The translations under genes were made by a program, and so were the position numbers. A DNA stretch of 64,000 bases from Paenibacillus sacheonensis (GTDB taxonomy: Bacteria; Bacillota; Bacilli; Paenibacillales; Paenibacillaceae), in assembly GCF_009909195.1 (NCBI RefSeq), contig NZ_JAAAMU010000008.1:124001-188000 (forward strand). The letters are read 5' to 3'. The notes under the pieces were generated by a model, which saw nothing but the letters and a program-made list of their open reading frames with translations, had not been told where the DNA came from and did no database searches. Positions 1 through 8,374 of this stretch are shown in pieces. Within the stretch, counting starts at the first letter, position 1; each line of letters starts with the position of its first letter.

Positions 1-1
1 C

Positions 2-1417
2 GAACTGGCGACGGCGCTGCACTGGTTCCAGCGCATGCCGGCGGAGACCGAAATTTCACTCGAGCTGTCTCTCCTTCGCGCTTTCGTGCTCGTTCTGACC
101 GGGAATCTTGGACAAGCGGAGCAGGAGCTGTCGCGCATTGAACGCGCCTGCCAAAGCATTGACCGTAACGGGAGATGGGAGCAATTGCAGAGTGGAATTC
201 TCTTCGTGACGTCGAATTTGGTCTTCTCGAACGGGGACTTCGGCAGGTGGTTCGCCTTCTCCGAAGGCATACTGGATCGCATTCTTCCGGCTGACCCGAC
301 CTATTACAATTTTAACTACAACACGACCGAACCGCTCGTGCGGCGGACGGCCCTCGGTCTGAAAGGCATGCTATCGCAGGACACGGAAACGATCGGCAGC
401 CTGTTCACGGGCGTTCTGCAATCCCACGGCTGGCAGGAGTCCCTGATTCATCTGTACGTGAAGCAATCCTTGTGCGAAGGCTACTACGAGTGGAATCGGC
501 TGGAGCATTGCCGAGAGCTCCTCGCCGCGCTTCGGAAGTCATCGGCCGCCAGGCAAACGCCCGGCTTGCTCGTTCCGCTCCGCATTACGGAAGCCCGCAT
601 TCATCTAGCCGTGGGCCGCAGCCAGCTGGCCCATGATCGCATCGACGAGGCGCTCTCGGAATTGGCCGGCCTCCCGTCGGCTGACATTCACTGGATCGAC
701 GCGCTGCGCGCGTTCAAGGCCCGGATCTACATGCAGGAAGAGCGGATCCCGCTAGCCAAGAAGGAATTGGCCGCGCTTCGCCTGAACGCCGCAGCCAAGC
801 CGGCGTTCAATCAAGAGTTCCCGTTCCTGACGTTATGCCGCCTGCTGGGCAAACAGCGGCAAGAGAACGAAGCGCTTCGGCTGCTCGAACAGCTTCGGCC
901 CCAATCCGAACGGGAGCAGCTCTATTCAAGCCTGGCGGAGATCTCATGCCTGCAGGCTCTGCTGGAAGCGCAGCGCGGGCAAACCGGCGCCGCGCTGCAA
1001 TACCTGCGCGAAGCGCTTGCGATCGGCGAGAAATTCGGTTACGTCCGGACTTTCCTGGATGAAGGACCGGCGATGGCGGATTTGCTGGCGGCCTATCTGA
1101 CCCGAGGCGGCGAACAAGCCGCCGGCTCCTCTCCGGATGCGATGCACGGCTATGTCCGCAGGCTGCTGGAACTGTTCCCCGAGACGCACGCGCCAATCCC
1201 TCGTCTAGATGCCCAGCCGGCCGAGAGGCTGACCGCAAGGGAGTGCAACCTCCTGCGGCTTCTCCGGCAGGGGGCGACCAATAAACAAATCGCGGCCGGC
1301 CTCGCCTTGTCCGAGGGCACCGTAAGAATCTACCTCTCCCGGCTCTACGATAAGCTCGGCGTCTCGTCCCGCACGCAAGCGCTGATGATCACGCAGGAGC
1401 TGCAGTTATTGGGATAA
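2..1417 (+). CDS. LuxR-type transcriptional regulator, MalT-like (5' part outside window)
   Basis: The reading frame is open to the left edge, so the N-terminus lies upstream; 471 residues are visible. The visible part is mostly helical TPR-like repeats (Ala/Leu-rich, with a pattern such as LAISCLQALLEAQRG). It ends in a LuxR-type helix-turn-helix, with LTARECNLLRLLRQGATN followed by KQIAAGLALSEGTVRIYLSR and a YDKLGVSSR stretch. In this family (MalT/LAL regulators) a nucleotide-binding ATPase precedes the TPR region and senses a small ligand. That ATPase should lie just outside the window. The target genes cannot be read from the sequence. A strong terminator follows, so the gene is the last of its unit. 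Confidence 0.9.
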   Translation, partial: ELATALHWFQRMPAETEISLELSLLRAFVLVLTGNLGQAEQELSRIERACQSIDRNGRWEQLQSGILFVTSNLVFSNGDFGRWFAFSEGILDRILPADPTYYNFNYNTTEPLVRRTALGLKGMLSQDTETIGSLFTGVLQSHGWQESLIHLYVKQSLCEGYYEWNRLEHCRELLAALRKSSAARQTPGLLVPLRITEARIHLAVGRSQLAHDRIDEALSELAGLPSADIHWIDALRAFKARIYMQEERIPLAKKELAALRLNAAAKPAFNQEFPFLTLCRLLGKQRQENEALRLLEQLRPQSEREQLYSSLAEISCLQALLEAQRGQTGAALQYLREALAIGEKFGYVRTFLDEGPAMADLLAAYLTRGGEQAAGSSPDAMHGYVRRLLELFPETHAPIPRLDAQPAERLTARECNLLRLLRQGATNKQIAAGLALSEGTVRIYLSRLYDKLGVSSRTQALMITQELQLLG

Positions 1418-1439
1418 TATCATTCGCGTTACGCAGCAA

Positions 1440-1478
1440 GGGGGCTCGTGCCATCCATCGGATGGCGAGCCCCCTTTT
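1440..1478 (+). terminator. Rho-independent terminator after the LuxR-type gene
   Basis: A 9-bp GC-rich stem (GGGGGCTCG at 1440-1448 with CGAGCCCCC at 1466-1474) encloses a second small stem (CCATCC/GGATGG) and is followed by TTTT. It lies 22 bases after the stop codon of the regulator. Confidence 0.9.
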
Positions 1479-1479
1479 C

Positions 1480-2207
1480 GTCGTCTTCAAACTCCTGCCT
1501 CCGCGATTCCGCTCTCCATGCAAGATCGCGCCCCTTCCGGTTATCACGGATGATGTGATATTCGACAAAAACAGCAATCTACTGACCGCATTCGCCAAGA
1601 ACCCCTTCGGGACCAATACCGTCGAAGACACATCGACGATCGCGGCCAGCCACAATGCCGTATTCGCGATCAACGGCGATTATTACGGCTTCCGTAACGA
1701 CAGCGTCATCATACGCAACGGCACCGTATGCCGCGAATATCCTGCGCATGACGGCCTGGCGCTGCTCGAGAGCGGCACCCTCCAGCCCTATAAAGAAGAG
1801 GAACCCTCTTCGGACGCACTGCTGGCCGGGGGCGTCACGAACACTTCTCCTCCGGTCCGATTCTCATCGAAAACGGCGAGATCGCGGGCGATTTCAGAAG
1901 TGTGAGAATCGATAAAAATTTCGGGAATCATTCCATTTAAGACGCCAATCCGCGCACCGGTACCGGTATGATGGCGCCGAATCACTTTCTGTTCATCGTG
2001 GTTGATGGCAGAAAGAGCGGCTGCAGCCGGGGGATGACGCTGACCGAATTCGCGAATCTATTCCATGAACTGAGTGCCGGGGAGGCTTATAATTTCGACG
2101 GCGGCGGCTCGTCCACGATGTATTTCATGGGCAGAGTGGCGAACGATCCGCTGGGCAAAGGCAATGAACGGGGCGTCAGCGATATTATCTACATTCCCGA
2201 GTCCTAA
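1480..2207 (+). pseudogene. Decayed phosphodiester glycosidase-domain gene
   Basis: Three family blocks are recognisable on the + strand but not in one open frame. A first block (LLTAFAKNPFGTN and FAINGDYYGFRN, around 1575-1700) reads in one frame until about 1830. The expected GPILIENGEIAGDFRSVRID block then continues in another frame, which hits an in-frame TAA at 1938. The last block (NPRTGTG, FIVVDGR, YNFDGGGSSTMYF, GVSDIIYIPES) ends at 2207. The order matches the phosphodiester glycosidase (NAGPA/DUF2233) domain found in secreted Bacillota proteins. The gene lacks its N-terminus, which would overlap the preceding terminator, and carries at least one frameshift and one nonsense change. 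Confidence 0.75.
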
Positions 2208-2210
2208 AAA

Positions 2211-2412
2211 AGAAGGAGGCTCGCAGCATGACGATCATTACGATTATATGGGGCAGTGCGGCAGCGGGGAGGGCGTCGTCTGCGCGAACAGCGACGGACA
2301 GTATCTGGCGAGCGATATCCTGCGGATCACGGACGCCGTTCGCGAGCATCGCGGCCATATCGTCCTGGGCAGCAGGCAGTTCACCGGCAAAGTTCCCTTT
2401 CGCATGCCGCTA
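2211..2412 (+). pseudogene. Fragment of a family 2 (DPM-like) glycosyltransferase
   Basis: A good ribosome binding site (AGAAGGAGG) precedes an ATG at 2228, but the frame from that ATG is not protein-like. In the frame one base away the fragment reads DHYDYMGQCG, then SDGQYLASDILRITDAVREH and GHIVLGSRQFTGKVPFR. This resembles the D-x-D-G-Q and LGSRQF blocks of dolichol-phosphate-mannose-synthase-like glycosyltransferases. The similarity breaks off at the stop of the convergent gene at 2413. I read it as the 5' remnant of a glycosyltransferase once co-transcribed with the decayed gene before it. Confidence 0.6.
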
Positions 2413-3066
2413 TTAGTTATACCGCATCGTTACGACGCCGGCATACTGGGACAGGCTGTCCTTCGACACATTCAGGAGCGGCACATCGGGCGTCGTCCGC
2501 GTACCGGCAGCCGTCAGGAATGGATCCGCCTTCGCGAAAACGATTTTCCCCAGAAGGCCTAGCGCCTTCGTGCGGTAATGCATCGGAATCGCCACCGTCG
2601 CTTGCAGCTGCCGCATCACTTGAGCGGCCTCCGCTCCATCGAGCGTCATCCTTCCGCCTACGGGAACGATGAGCACGTCCGTCCTGCCGATCGCTTCGGC
2701 TTGTTCCGCCGTCAACAAGTGTCCCAGGTCGCCGCAATGGCAGACCGTCAAGCCGTCGATTTGGAAACGAAAAATAATGTTCGGCCCGCGCTTCTTCCCA
2801 TTCACCTTGTCATGGAACGTCTTGAACCCGTCGATGCGCACATCGCCGCGGCCGTATGCCTTCGGCTCGTTCACGAGCAGGTAATCGCCCGATGCCGCTT
2901 TGACTTTATTGTGATCGCCATGATTATGCGTGACGACGACAATGTCCGATTCCACCGGTACCGGCATGCGGTAGCCGAGAAACTTATAATAGGGATCGAT
3001 CAGAATCCTCGTCCCGGCGTCCGAGGTCAACAGAAATGAAGAGTGGCCGAACCATTTAATCTGCAT
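2413..3066 (-). CDS. UPF0173-family metal-dependent hydrolase (metallo-beta-lactamase fold)
   Basis: The 217-residue protein has the usual length for the UPF0173/YtkL family. It carries the metal-binding HNHGDH motif at residues 47-52, an HCGDLGH block with a metal-ligand Asp near 113, and a late His in IPMHYR near 163. The family is predicted to hydrolyse ester or phosphoester bonds using two bound metals; no substrate is established. The start ATG has a GGAGCG-type ribosome binding site. The gene stands alone, converging on the decayed glycosyltransferase fragment. Confidence 0.88.
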   Translation of the reverse strand: MQIKWFGHSSFLLTSDAGTRILIDPYYKFLGYRMPVPVESDIVVVTHNHGDHNKVKAASGDYLLVNEPKAYGRGDVRIDGFKTFHDKVNGKKRGPNIIFRFQIDGLTVCHCGDLGHLLTAEQAEAIGRTDVLIVPVGGRMTLDGAEAAQVMRQLQATVAIPMHYRTKALGLLGKIVFAKADPFLTAAGTRTTPDVPLLNVSKDSLSQYAGVVTMRYN

Positions 3067-3133
3067 GCATGCCGCGCTCCTTGTCTTTCGTTTGGTGGTT
3101 GATGGTTCGTAATTCGCGGTTGAGAGTCGGCGG

Positions 3134-4345
3134 CTAGCGGGCGGCAGTCGCCGTTTGGCGGCTCTGCAGCTTCTTGAACACTTTCAGATACACCCATGCC
3201 GCGTTCGCCAGCAGCAGCATGCCCGTCACGATGAATACGTACCGGCTGCCGAACCAATCCGCTACCTCGCCCCCGAGGACCGCCCCGCCGAAGACGCCCA
3301 GGTACCCGGCCGACATCGTGAAGCCGAACACCCGGCCCGTGATGGCCGTCGGCGTTATTTTCTTGATCAAAATATTGACGGCGGGGGTCAGTCCCGCCGA
3401 TGTCAGCCCTAATAAGAACCGTAGCGCCATTAACTGCCAAGGACTCGTCACGAAGGCTTGCGGGATGAAGATGATGCCCGCCGCTGCGAGCGCGAACAAC
3501 ATTACCTTATGCGCCCCGATTCGGTCGGACAGCTTGCCCAGCCGCGGAGCGGCCACGATATTCGCCAACCCGGAAGCCGAGAACGTGATGCCCGCGATCA
3601 GCGCCACATGACCGAGATTATGGGATAACTCGGCGATGTAGACGGTAATAATCGGCTCCACTGAATACAGGGCCACCGTCAAGACGAAGAACGTCACGAA
3701 CATCGTGATCGTCAGGCTCTTCTCGGGTATCAACGCCCAGATTTCCTTGGCGCCTTGAACTTGCTTCGTTTGGCGCGCGAACGCTTCTTGGACGAATAAC
3801 GCCGTCGTCAGGAAGGCGATCAACATCATCGCCCCCGTGATGAAGAATACGTTTTGCATGCCGAAATTCTCTTCCACGAATCCTCCGACCATCGGTCCGA
3901 GCAGCGAGCCCGCGATGCTTGCCGTCGACAGCGTCCCGAGCGCATAGCCTGCGTGCTCCTTATCGGTCTGCGTCGCGATTAGGGTCGTGCAGGCCGTGCC
4001 GTAACCGGTGATGATGCCCTGCACCAATCTCAGCCCGATCAGCACGTAAACATGATGGGCGAAGCCCATGCATCCGATCACGACCGCCATGCCGAGGCTG
4101 GCTCGCAGCAGCATCGGCTTGCGCCCGAACCGGTCTGCTGCCGCTCCCCAGATCGGGGAGAAAATCGCGGAAACGATAAAGGTCACGCCGAACGCAATGC
4201 CGGATAATTCGGCGATCGAACCCGAATCCTGAACGCCGAGATGCTTAATAAACAGCGGCAATACGGGCGCGATCTGACTCATGCCTATGCCGGTCACGAA
4301 CATGCCGAACCAGCAGACGATTAGATTCCTTTTCCATATCGGCAC
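3134..4345 (-). CDS. MFS transporter, drug-efflux type
   Basis: This is a 12-helix major facilitator of about 403 residues. The cytoplasmic loop 2-3 motif is present as GAAADRFGRKPML and a second copy as GKLSDRIGAHKVM. Overall it resembles MdtG-like multidrug proton antiporters. I place the start at the GTG at 4345 because AAAGAAGG lies 8 bases upstream. An upstream ATG at 4438 would run through the operator region. The gene diverges from a TetR gene and the two share a region with two palindromes, so it is probably repressed by that TetR and induced by a toxic ligand. Confidence 0.88.
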   Translation of the reverse strand: MPIWKRNLIVCWFGMFVTGIGMSQIAPVLPLFIKHLGVQDSGSIAELSGIAFGVTFIVSAIFSPIWGAAADRFGRKPMLLRASLGMAVVIGCMGFAHHVYVLIGLRLVQGIITGYGTACTTLIATQTDKEHAGYALGTLSTASIAGSLLGPMVGGFVEENFGMQNVFFITGAMMLIAFLTTALFVQEAFARQTKQVQGAKEIWALIPEKSLTITMFVTFFVLTVALYSVEPIITVYIAELSHNLGHVALIAGITFSASGLANIVAAPRLGKLSDRIGAHKVMLFALAAAGIIFIPQAFVTSPWQLMALRFLLGLTSAGLTPAVNILIKKITPTAITGRVFGFTMSAGYLGVFGGAVLGGEVADWFGSRYVFIVTGMLLLANAAWVYLKVFKKLQSRQTATAAR

Positions 4346-4400
4346 GGCTAAAGCCTTCTTTCCGCATCTGTTGTACCCGCCTATGTCGTATGCTACAATC

Positions 4401-4446
4401 AAGCGGAGACGTCTCCACTTGATGATAAACGGAGACATCTCCGCTT
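4401..4446. promoter_or_regulatory. Paired palindromic operators between the MFS and TetR genes
   Basis: Two copies of a 12-bp palindrome lie in the divergent intergenic region: GGAGACGTCTCC (perfect, 4405-4416) and GGAGACATCTCC (one central mismatch, 4431-4442). Flanking bases extend the symmetry (AAGC/ACTT and AAAC/GCTT). The centres are 26 bp apart. The position between a pump and a TetR gene fits binding of two TetR dimers that control both genes. Confidence 0.8.
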
Positions 4447-4488
4447 GTCAAGACATCGATCTCCGTATGCGAGGAAGTGAGCCTTATC

Positions 4489-5097
4489 ATGTTTGATTCG
4501 CAGTCAACTCCGCCGCGTTCCGAACGACGCGATGCCGCGGAGAACCGCCAGCGCATCTTGGATGCGGCGCTTCGGCTATTCGAGCAGCAGGGCGTGGAAC
4601 AGGTCAGTATGAACCAAATTGCCGCAGAAGCGCAGATCGGCCCGGGAACGCTGTACCGCCGGTATCGCAACAAAGCCGAACTATGCACGGACTTGATGAA
4701 GGAGAACATCATTCTCCTCTTCGATAATATCGAAGCGTACTTGAACGACAACAAGCCGGAACCCGCGATCGAGCGACTCAAGGGCATTCTGAACCTCTTC
4801 ATCCGCTTTCGGGAGAAGAAGTCCCAATTGCTCGCGGGCGTCGAGGAATCCACGACGACCAACCGTTCACGGTCGCGCACCCATGGCCCGCTCTACCTCG
4901 AGCTTCATCAACTGCTGGTCGATCTCTTCGACGAGATGGCCGATTCCGGGAAGGCCCGTCCGAACAGCGTCTTCAAGGCCGATATGCTCCTGATGGCGCT
5001 GAGCAGCGACTCGTACTCGTTCCAGCGAACGGAACGCGGTTATTCGCCCGAGCTGTTCCTGGAGCAGATCTGCCTGACGTTTGATTTGAACGTTTGA
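4489..5097 (+). CDS. TetR/AcrR-family regulator
   Basis: The protein is about 202 residues. Its N-terminal helix-turn-helix reads ENRQRILDAALRLFEQQG, then VSMNQIAAEAQIGPGTLYRR, typical of TetR DNA-binding domains. The C-terminal ligand-binding half is diverged, as usual. I take the ATG at 4489; a GTG at 4477 is in frame but abuts the GAGGAA site. It is divergent from the MFS gene with two operator palindromes between them, so local repression of the pump and itself is the likely role. Confidence 0.88.
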   Translation: MFDSQSTPPRSERRDAAENRQRILDAALRLFEQQGVEQVSMNQIAAEAQIGPGTLYRRYRNKAELCTDLMKENIILLFDNIEAYLNDNKPEPAIERLKGILNLFIRFREKKSQLLAGVEESTTTNRSRSRTHGPLYLELHQLLVDLFDEMADSGKARPNSVFKADMLLMALSSDSYSFQRTERGYSPELFLEQICLTFDLNV

Positions 5098-5202
5098 TCG
5101 ATCGTTCCGGAATGCGACGCGAGCGTTTCGAAGTCCGGCCCGTTCGAGTTCAGCATGGGCTGCCGAAGGCTTAATCCGCTCCAGACGGAATCGCGGTCCA
5201 AA

Positions 5203-5230
5203 AAAAAGAACCCGGCTCCGGGTTCTTTTT
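5203..5230. terminator. Bidirectional intrinsic terminator
   Basis: The stem AAAAAGAACCCGG (5203-5215) pairs with CCGGGTTCTTTTT (5218-5230). It has A-tracts on one side and T-tracts on the other, so it can terminate the TetR gene on + and anything entering on the minus strand. Confidence 0.8.
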
Positions 5231-5283
5231 GCGTGTGCAGGCCGTACAGGTGCAAGCCGTACAGACCATAACCTGGCGTCTTG

Positions 5284-5520
5284 CTATACCGATTGCCCCG
5301 CCCGCAGCTTCTTCTCTTGGGCGCCATGCAGCCTGACCATCGCATAGCGGGCGATAGGCTGAATCGCGATCGTCTCGGCAATCAGCGCGATCACGAAATT
5401 TCTCGGCCAGCTCGTGCCGGAGCCTATTCCCGTAATCGCGCTGCTCGCGACCTGAAGCTTCGGCGCTGCAAAATGGATGCCGGCGACGAGCGTGATCCAT
5501 GTCGCGACATCGACCCGACA
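5284..5520 (-). pseudogene. Probable relic of a small two-helix membrane protein
   Basis: A minus-strand frame reads VATWITLVAGIHFAAPKLQ, then RNFVIALIAETIAIQPIARY and AMVRLHG. Two hydrophobic segments followed by a QPIAR block resemble DUF2798-like small membrane proteins. No convincing start or ribosome binding site is present, and the upstream part of the frame runs into the terminator of the next gene. I therefore regard it as an N-terminally truncated remnant. The family call is tentative. Confidence 0.35.
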
Positions 5521-5540
5521 CCGTACCTGCGAATAAAAAA

Positions 5541-5563
5541 GACGACCCGCTTGCAGGGTCATC
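5541..5563 (-). terminator. Terminator downstream of the sulfatase gene
   Basis: Read on the minus strand, GATGACCC and GGGTCGTC form an 8-bp stem (one G-U pair) with a 7-base loop, followed directly by TTTTTT. It lies about 55 bases after the sulfatase stop. Confidence 0.75.
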
Positions 5564-5619
5564 TCTTCACGGCGCAATGCGCGATCTTAATCACTCATGC
5601 ACATGACGCACCCGTTATC

Positions 5620-7134
5620 CTACGCTCCCGAGACCCGAGGCATCCACATCGGTTCCTTGCCCAGCTCCGCCCAGATGTAACGAAGCAAGAGCCTGGACTT
5701 CAGCTCCGCCGCCTCGGGATCGTTCCACAGGTTGCGCAGCTCCCCGGGGTCGGAATGAAGGTCGAACAGCTCGCCGTATTCCCGGTTATAGTAGACCGTC
5801 AGCTTGTACCGATCCTCCACGTACGTCTTCAAGTGGATGGCGGTCGGTTCGTGATGGTTCTCGCACAGGATATGGTCCCGTAGTCGCGTCTGCTCCCCCT
5901 GCCATACCGCGCTTTGGTCAAGGCCCGTCATCGCGTTCGGGATCGGCAAGCCTGCAAGGCCAAGGAACGTCGGCGCGTAGTCGACGAGCGACTGAAGCGC
6001 GTCCGAGACCTGCCCCCGCTCCCGCTGCTCCGGATGCCGGACGATCATCGGCACGCGGATTAAGTCCTCGTAGTGGAACGGCCCCTTCGCGATGAGGCCG
6101 TGATGACCGAACGCGTGCCCGTGGTCGGACGTAAACACGACGACCGTGTCGTCCGCCAGCCCGAGCCGTTCCAGCTGATCGAGAATCGTGCCGATGTACT
6201 TATCCATCAGGCTGATCATGCCGTAATAGACGGCGATGTTCTTCCGCAGCTCATGATCGTCGTGCAGGTGGGAATGCATCCCGTGGATGCCTTTGCCCGA
6301 TTCGAGGTAAGCCGAGAAATCCGGGTCGCGCTGCTGCGTCATGCCGAAGTGGGGCGGATTGGCCTCATGCTCGCCCGGGACAACGGCCGGAATCGTGAGC
6401 TTGTTCGGATCGTACATCGTGTCCCACGGCTCGGGCACAAGATACGGCGGATGCGGGTCGAAGAAGCTGGACCAGAGGAAGAACGGCTCTTCGCTCTCGG
6501 TATATTCCGCCAGCAGCGCGTTCGTCCGCTCGGCAATCCAGGCGTCGTAATGATACTGCTCCGGGATTCGCCAGGTATGCTTCTCCGCAGGATCCATCGT
6601 GCCCGCCGGCTGCAGGAAGTAGTCGCGCCAGTTGTCGCAGCCGCTATCCTCCAGCCATATCCCGTAATGCTGCCCCGCATGCCCTTCGTTCGTATGGTTC
6701 CGCGCCAGCTCGACGCGCTGGAAGCCGTAGAACGGCCCGGTGAATGTCCGCCAGTAATCGAGGTCCTGAAGTAATGGATAGGATTCGCTGGACGGGTATT
6801 GTTCCGTGGACGCAAGCGGCTGAAAATGCGCCTTCCCGACAAGCGCCGTCCGATAGCCTGCGGCCGTGAAGTCCTCGCCGACCGTATGCTGCGCTTCGGA
6901 CAGCTTCGTGCCGAGCGTCCACGCGCCGTGCTGGCTCGGATATTGGCCGGTAATGAGGGAAGATCGGGTCGGCGTGCAGGTCGGATTCGGGCAATAGGCA
7001 CGGCTGAACGTCGTCCCTTGCGACGCGAGGCGGTCGAGATTCGGCGTCGACACCTCCGGGTTACGGAATCCGAGCGTGTTCCAATGCTGCTGGTCGCTCG
7101 TTATGAGCAATATATTCTTGCGTTTGCGTGGCAC
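5620..7134 (-). CDS. Sulfatase (type I, formylglycine-dependent)
   Basis: The 504-residue protein has the alkaline-phosphatase-like sulfatase fold signature. An N-terminal NILLITSDQQHW block supplies metal-ligand Asp. It is followed by the activation motif CTPTRSSLITGQ, with the Cys near residue 53 that would be converted to formylglycine. Later it has FTSDHGHAFGHHGL and KGPFHYEDLIRVPMIV. It hydrolyses sulfate esters, probably on carbohydrates. I prefer the GTG at 7134, 8 bases after AAAGGA, over a GTG at 7155. There is no signal peptide, so it acts in the cytoplasm. An AraC regulator lies upstream in the same orientation. No formylglycine-generating enzyme or anSME is in the window. Confidence 0.9.
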   Translation of the reverse strand: MPRKRKNILLITSDQQHWNTLGFRNPEVSTPNLDRLASQGTTFSRAYCPNPTCTPTRSSLITGQYPSQHGAWTLGTKLSEAQHTVGEDFTAAGYRTALVGKAHFQPLASTEQYPSSESYPLLQDLDYWRTFTGPFYGFQRVELARNHTNEGHAGQHYGIWLEDSGCDNWRDYFLQPAGTMDPAEKHTWRIPEQYHYDAWIAERTNALLAEYTESEEPFFLWSSFFDPHPPYLVPEPWDTMYDPNKLTIPAVVPGEHEANPPHFGMTQQRDPDFSAYLESGKGIHGMHSHLHDDHELRKNIAVYYGMISLMDKYIGTILDQLERLGLADDTVVVFTSDHGHAFGHHGLIAKGPFHYEDLIRVPMIVRHPEQRERGQVSDALQSLVDYAPTFLGLAGLPIPNAMTGLDQSAVWQGEQTRLRDHILCENHHEPTAIHLKTYVEDRYKLTVYYNREYGELFDLHSDPGELRNLWNDPEAAELKSRLLLRYIWAELGKEPMWMPRVSGA

Positions 7135-7316
7135 GGCGCACTTCCTTTCACTCACTCGTAAATTGAGGAATCCGCAAAAAGTTTACTTATTATTCACACC
7201 TATTTACTCCCCTATGTAAGCAGAAATACGCCCTTACCCTTTGGCATACCTCAATTCTAATTCGATCGACAGCGCGATAAAATACCAGAATGTCTAGTCG
7301 GCAATTGTCATTTTGT

Positions 7317-8174
7317 CTAGTCCATCCCTTTGTCTCGCGGATAGCGGCTGGGCGGCATCCCGTAATGCTTGCAGAAAGCACGGGAGAACGAGTACAGCTC
7401 GGGGTACCCCAGCGACAACGCGATTTCCGTAATGCTGTACGCCCGCAGCTGCAGCATCTCGGCGGCCCGCTCCATGCGCAGCTTCGTCAGATACTGCTGC
7501 GGCCCCATGCCCGTAAGGCGAGTCAGCTCGCCGTACAGATGGGAGCGATGGACGCCGGCCACCCGCACGACGTCCGCGACCGTAATGCCTTCCATGTAAT
7601 GCGTATGCATATGGTTAAGCGTTCTGGCCGTCCATTTCTCTTCGCCTTTGTCCGACTGCTCGCAGGCCGATGGATCGTGCAGCGCTCCGAATATGCGGTA
7701 GATGGAGGCGGATAACAGGCACTCTTCGCCGGCGTTCCCGCTCCGTATGAAACGAAGCGTCTCCTGAAGCGCGGCTTCCGTATCCGGCGTCAACCGGCCG
7801 CGAAGGTACGGCCGCTCGCGGCTTATGCCGAGACGATCCAGCAGGTAAGGCGCCTGGGGGCCATTGAAGGCAAGCCAGTACATGCGCAGCGGCGCTGTTC
7901 CCCCTTTGCCGAGCTCGTAGCGGTATTTATGATGCGGGTACAGGCAGAACAGGTCGCCGGCCTCGAGCGTCGCCGCGCCGCCTTTGAATTCGAACTCGAC
8001 GGCCCCCTCCGCGACGAAGTGAATGGAGTAGCATTCGATGATTTTCGGCCCGATGGCGTACCCCGGCTTCGCTTGGTTTCTGCCCGCGCGGATGGGCCAG
8101 ATGCCGCCTTTCTTCTCGAATTCCGACGCCGTATAATACAGGCTCTCCGCGAATTCGTATTCGAATTCTTTCAT
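7317..8174 (-). CDS. AraC-family transcriptional regulator with cupin sensor
   Basis: The protein is 285 residues. The N-terminal half is cupin-like (YSIHFVAEGAVEFEFKGG, LEAGDLFCLYPHHKYRY), as in carbohydrate-sensing AraC proteins. The C-terminal hundred residues carry the double helix-turn-helix, ending ITEIALSLGYPELYSFSRAF and GMPPSRYP. The start is the ATG at 8174, eight bases after GGGGGAGG; longer starts lack a site. It sits directly upstream of the sulfatase in the same direction, with about 180 bases between, and probably activates it in response to a sulfated sugar or its product. Confidence 0.9.
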   Translation of the reverse strand: MKEFEYEFAESLYYTASEFEKKGGIWPIRAGRNQAKPGYAIGPKIIECYSIHFVAEGAVEFEFKGGAATLEAGDLFCLYPHHKYRYELGKGGTAPLRMYWLAFNGPQAPYLLDRLGISRERPYLRGRLTPDTEAALQETLRFIRSGNAGEECLLSASIYRIFGALHDPSACEQSDKGEEKWTARTLNHMHTHYMEGITVADVVRVAGVHRSHLYGELTRLTGMGPQQYLTKLRMERAAEMLQLRAYSITEIALSLGYPELYSFSRAFCKHYGMPPSRYPRDKGMD

Positions 8175-8374
8175 GTTCATCGCCTCCCCCGGGCTGCCCG
8201 AATAACCAACGACCATAGACCAAAGAGACCCTTCACGCTTCGTGAAATGTCTCTTGTCGTTACTGCTTCCGTTTTGTCCATGTCCAGCGGTTTTCTTATT
8301 CACCTAGTATAACAGCAGCATTCCGGTACCGTCACCCGCCGTATCGCGATTACTGCGCTCCGCCCGCGATTCTT

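Noticed and set aside
1462-1905. ATG at 1462 as the true start of the glycosidase-like gene
   Set aside because: That ATG lies inside the terminator hairpin of the previous gene and has no ribosome binding site; similarity to the family begins only at about 1540.
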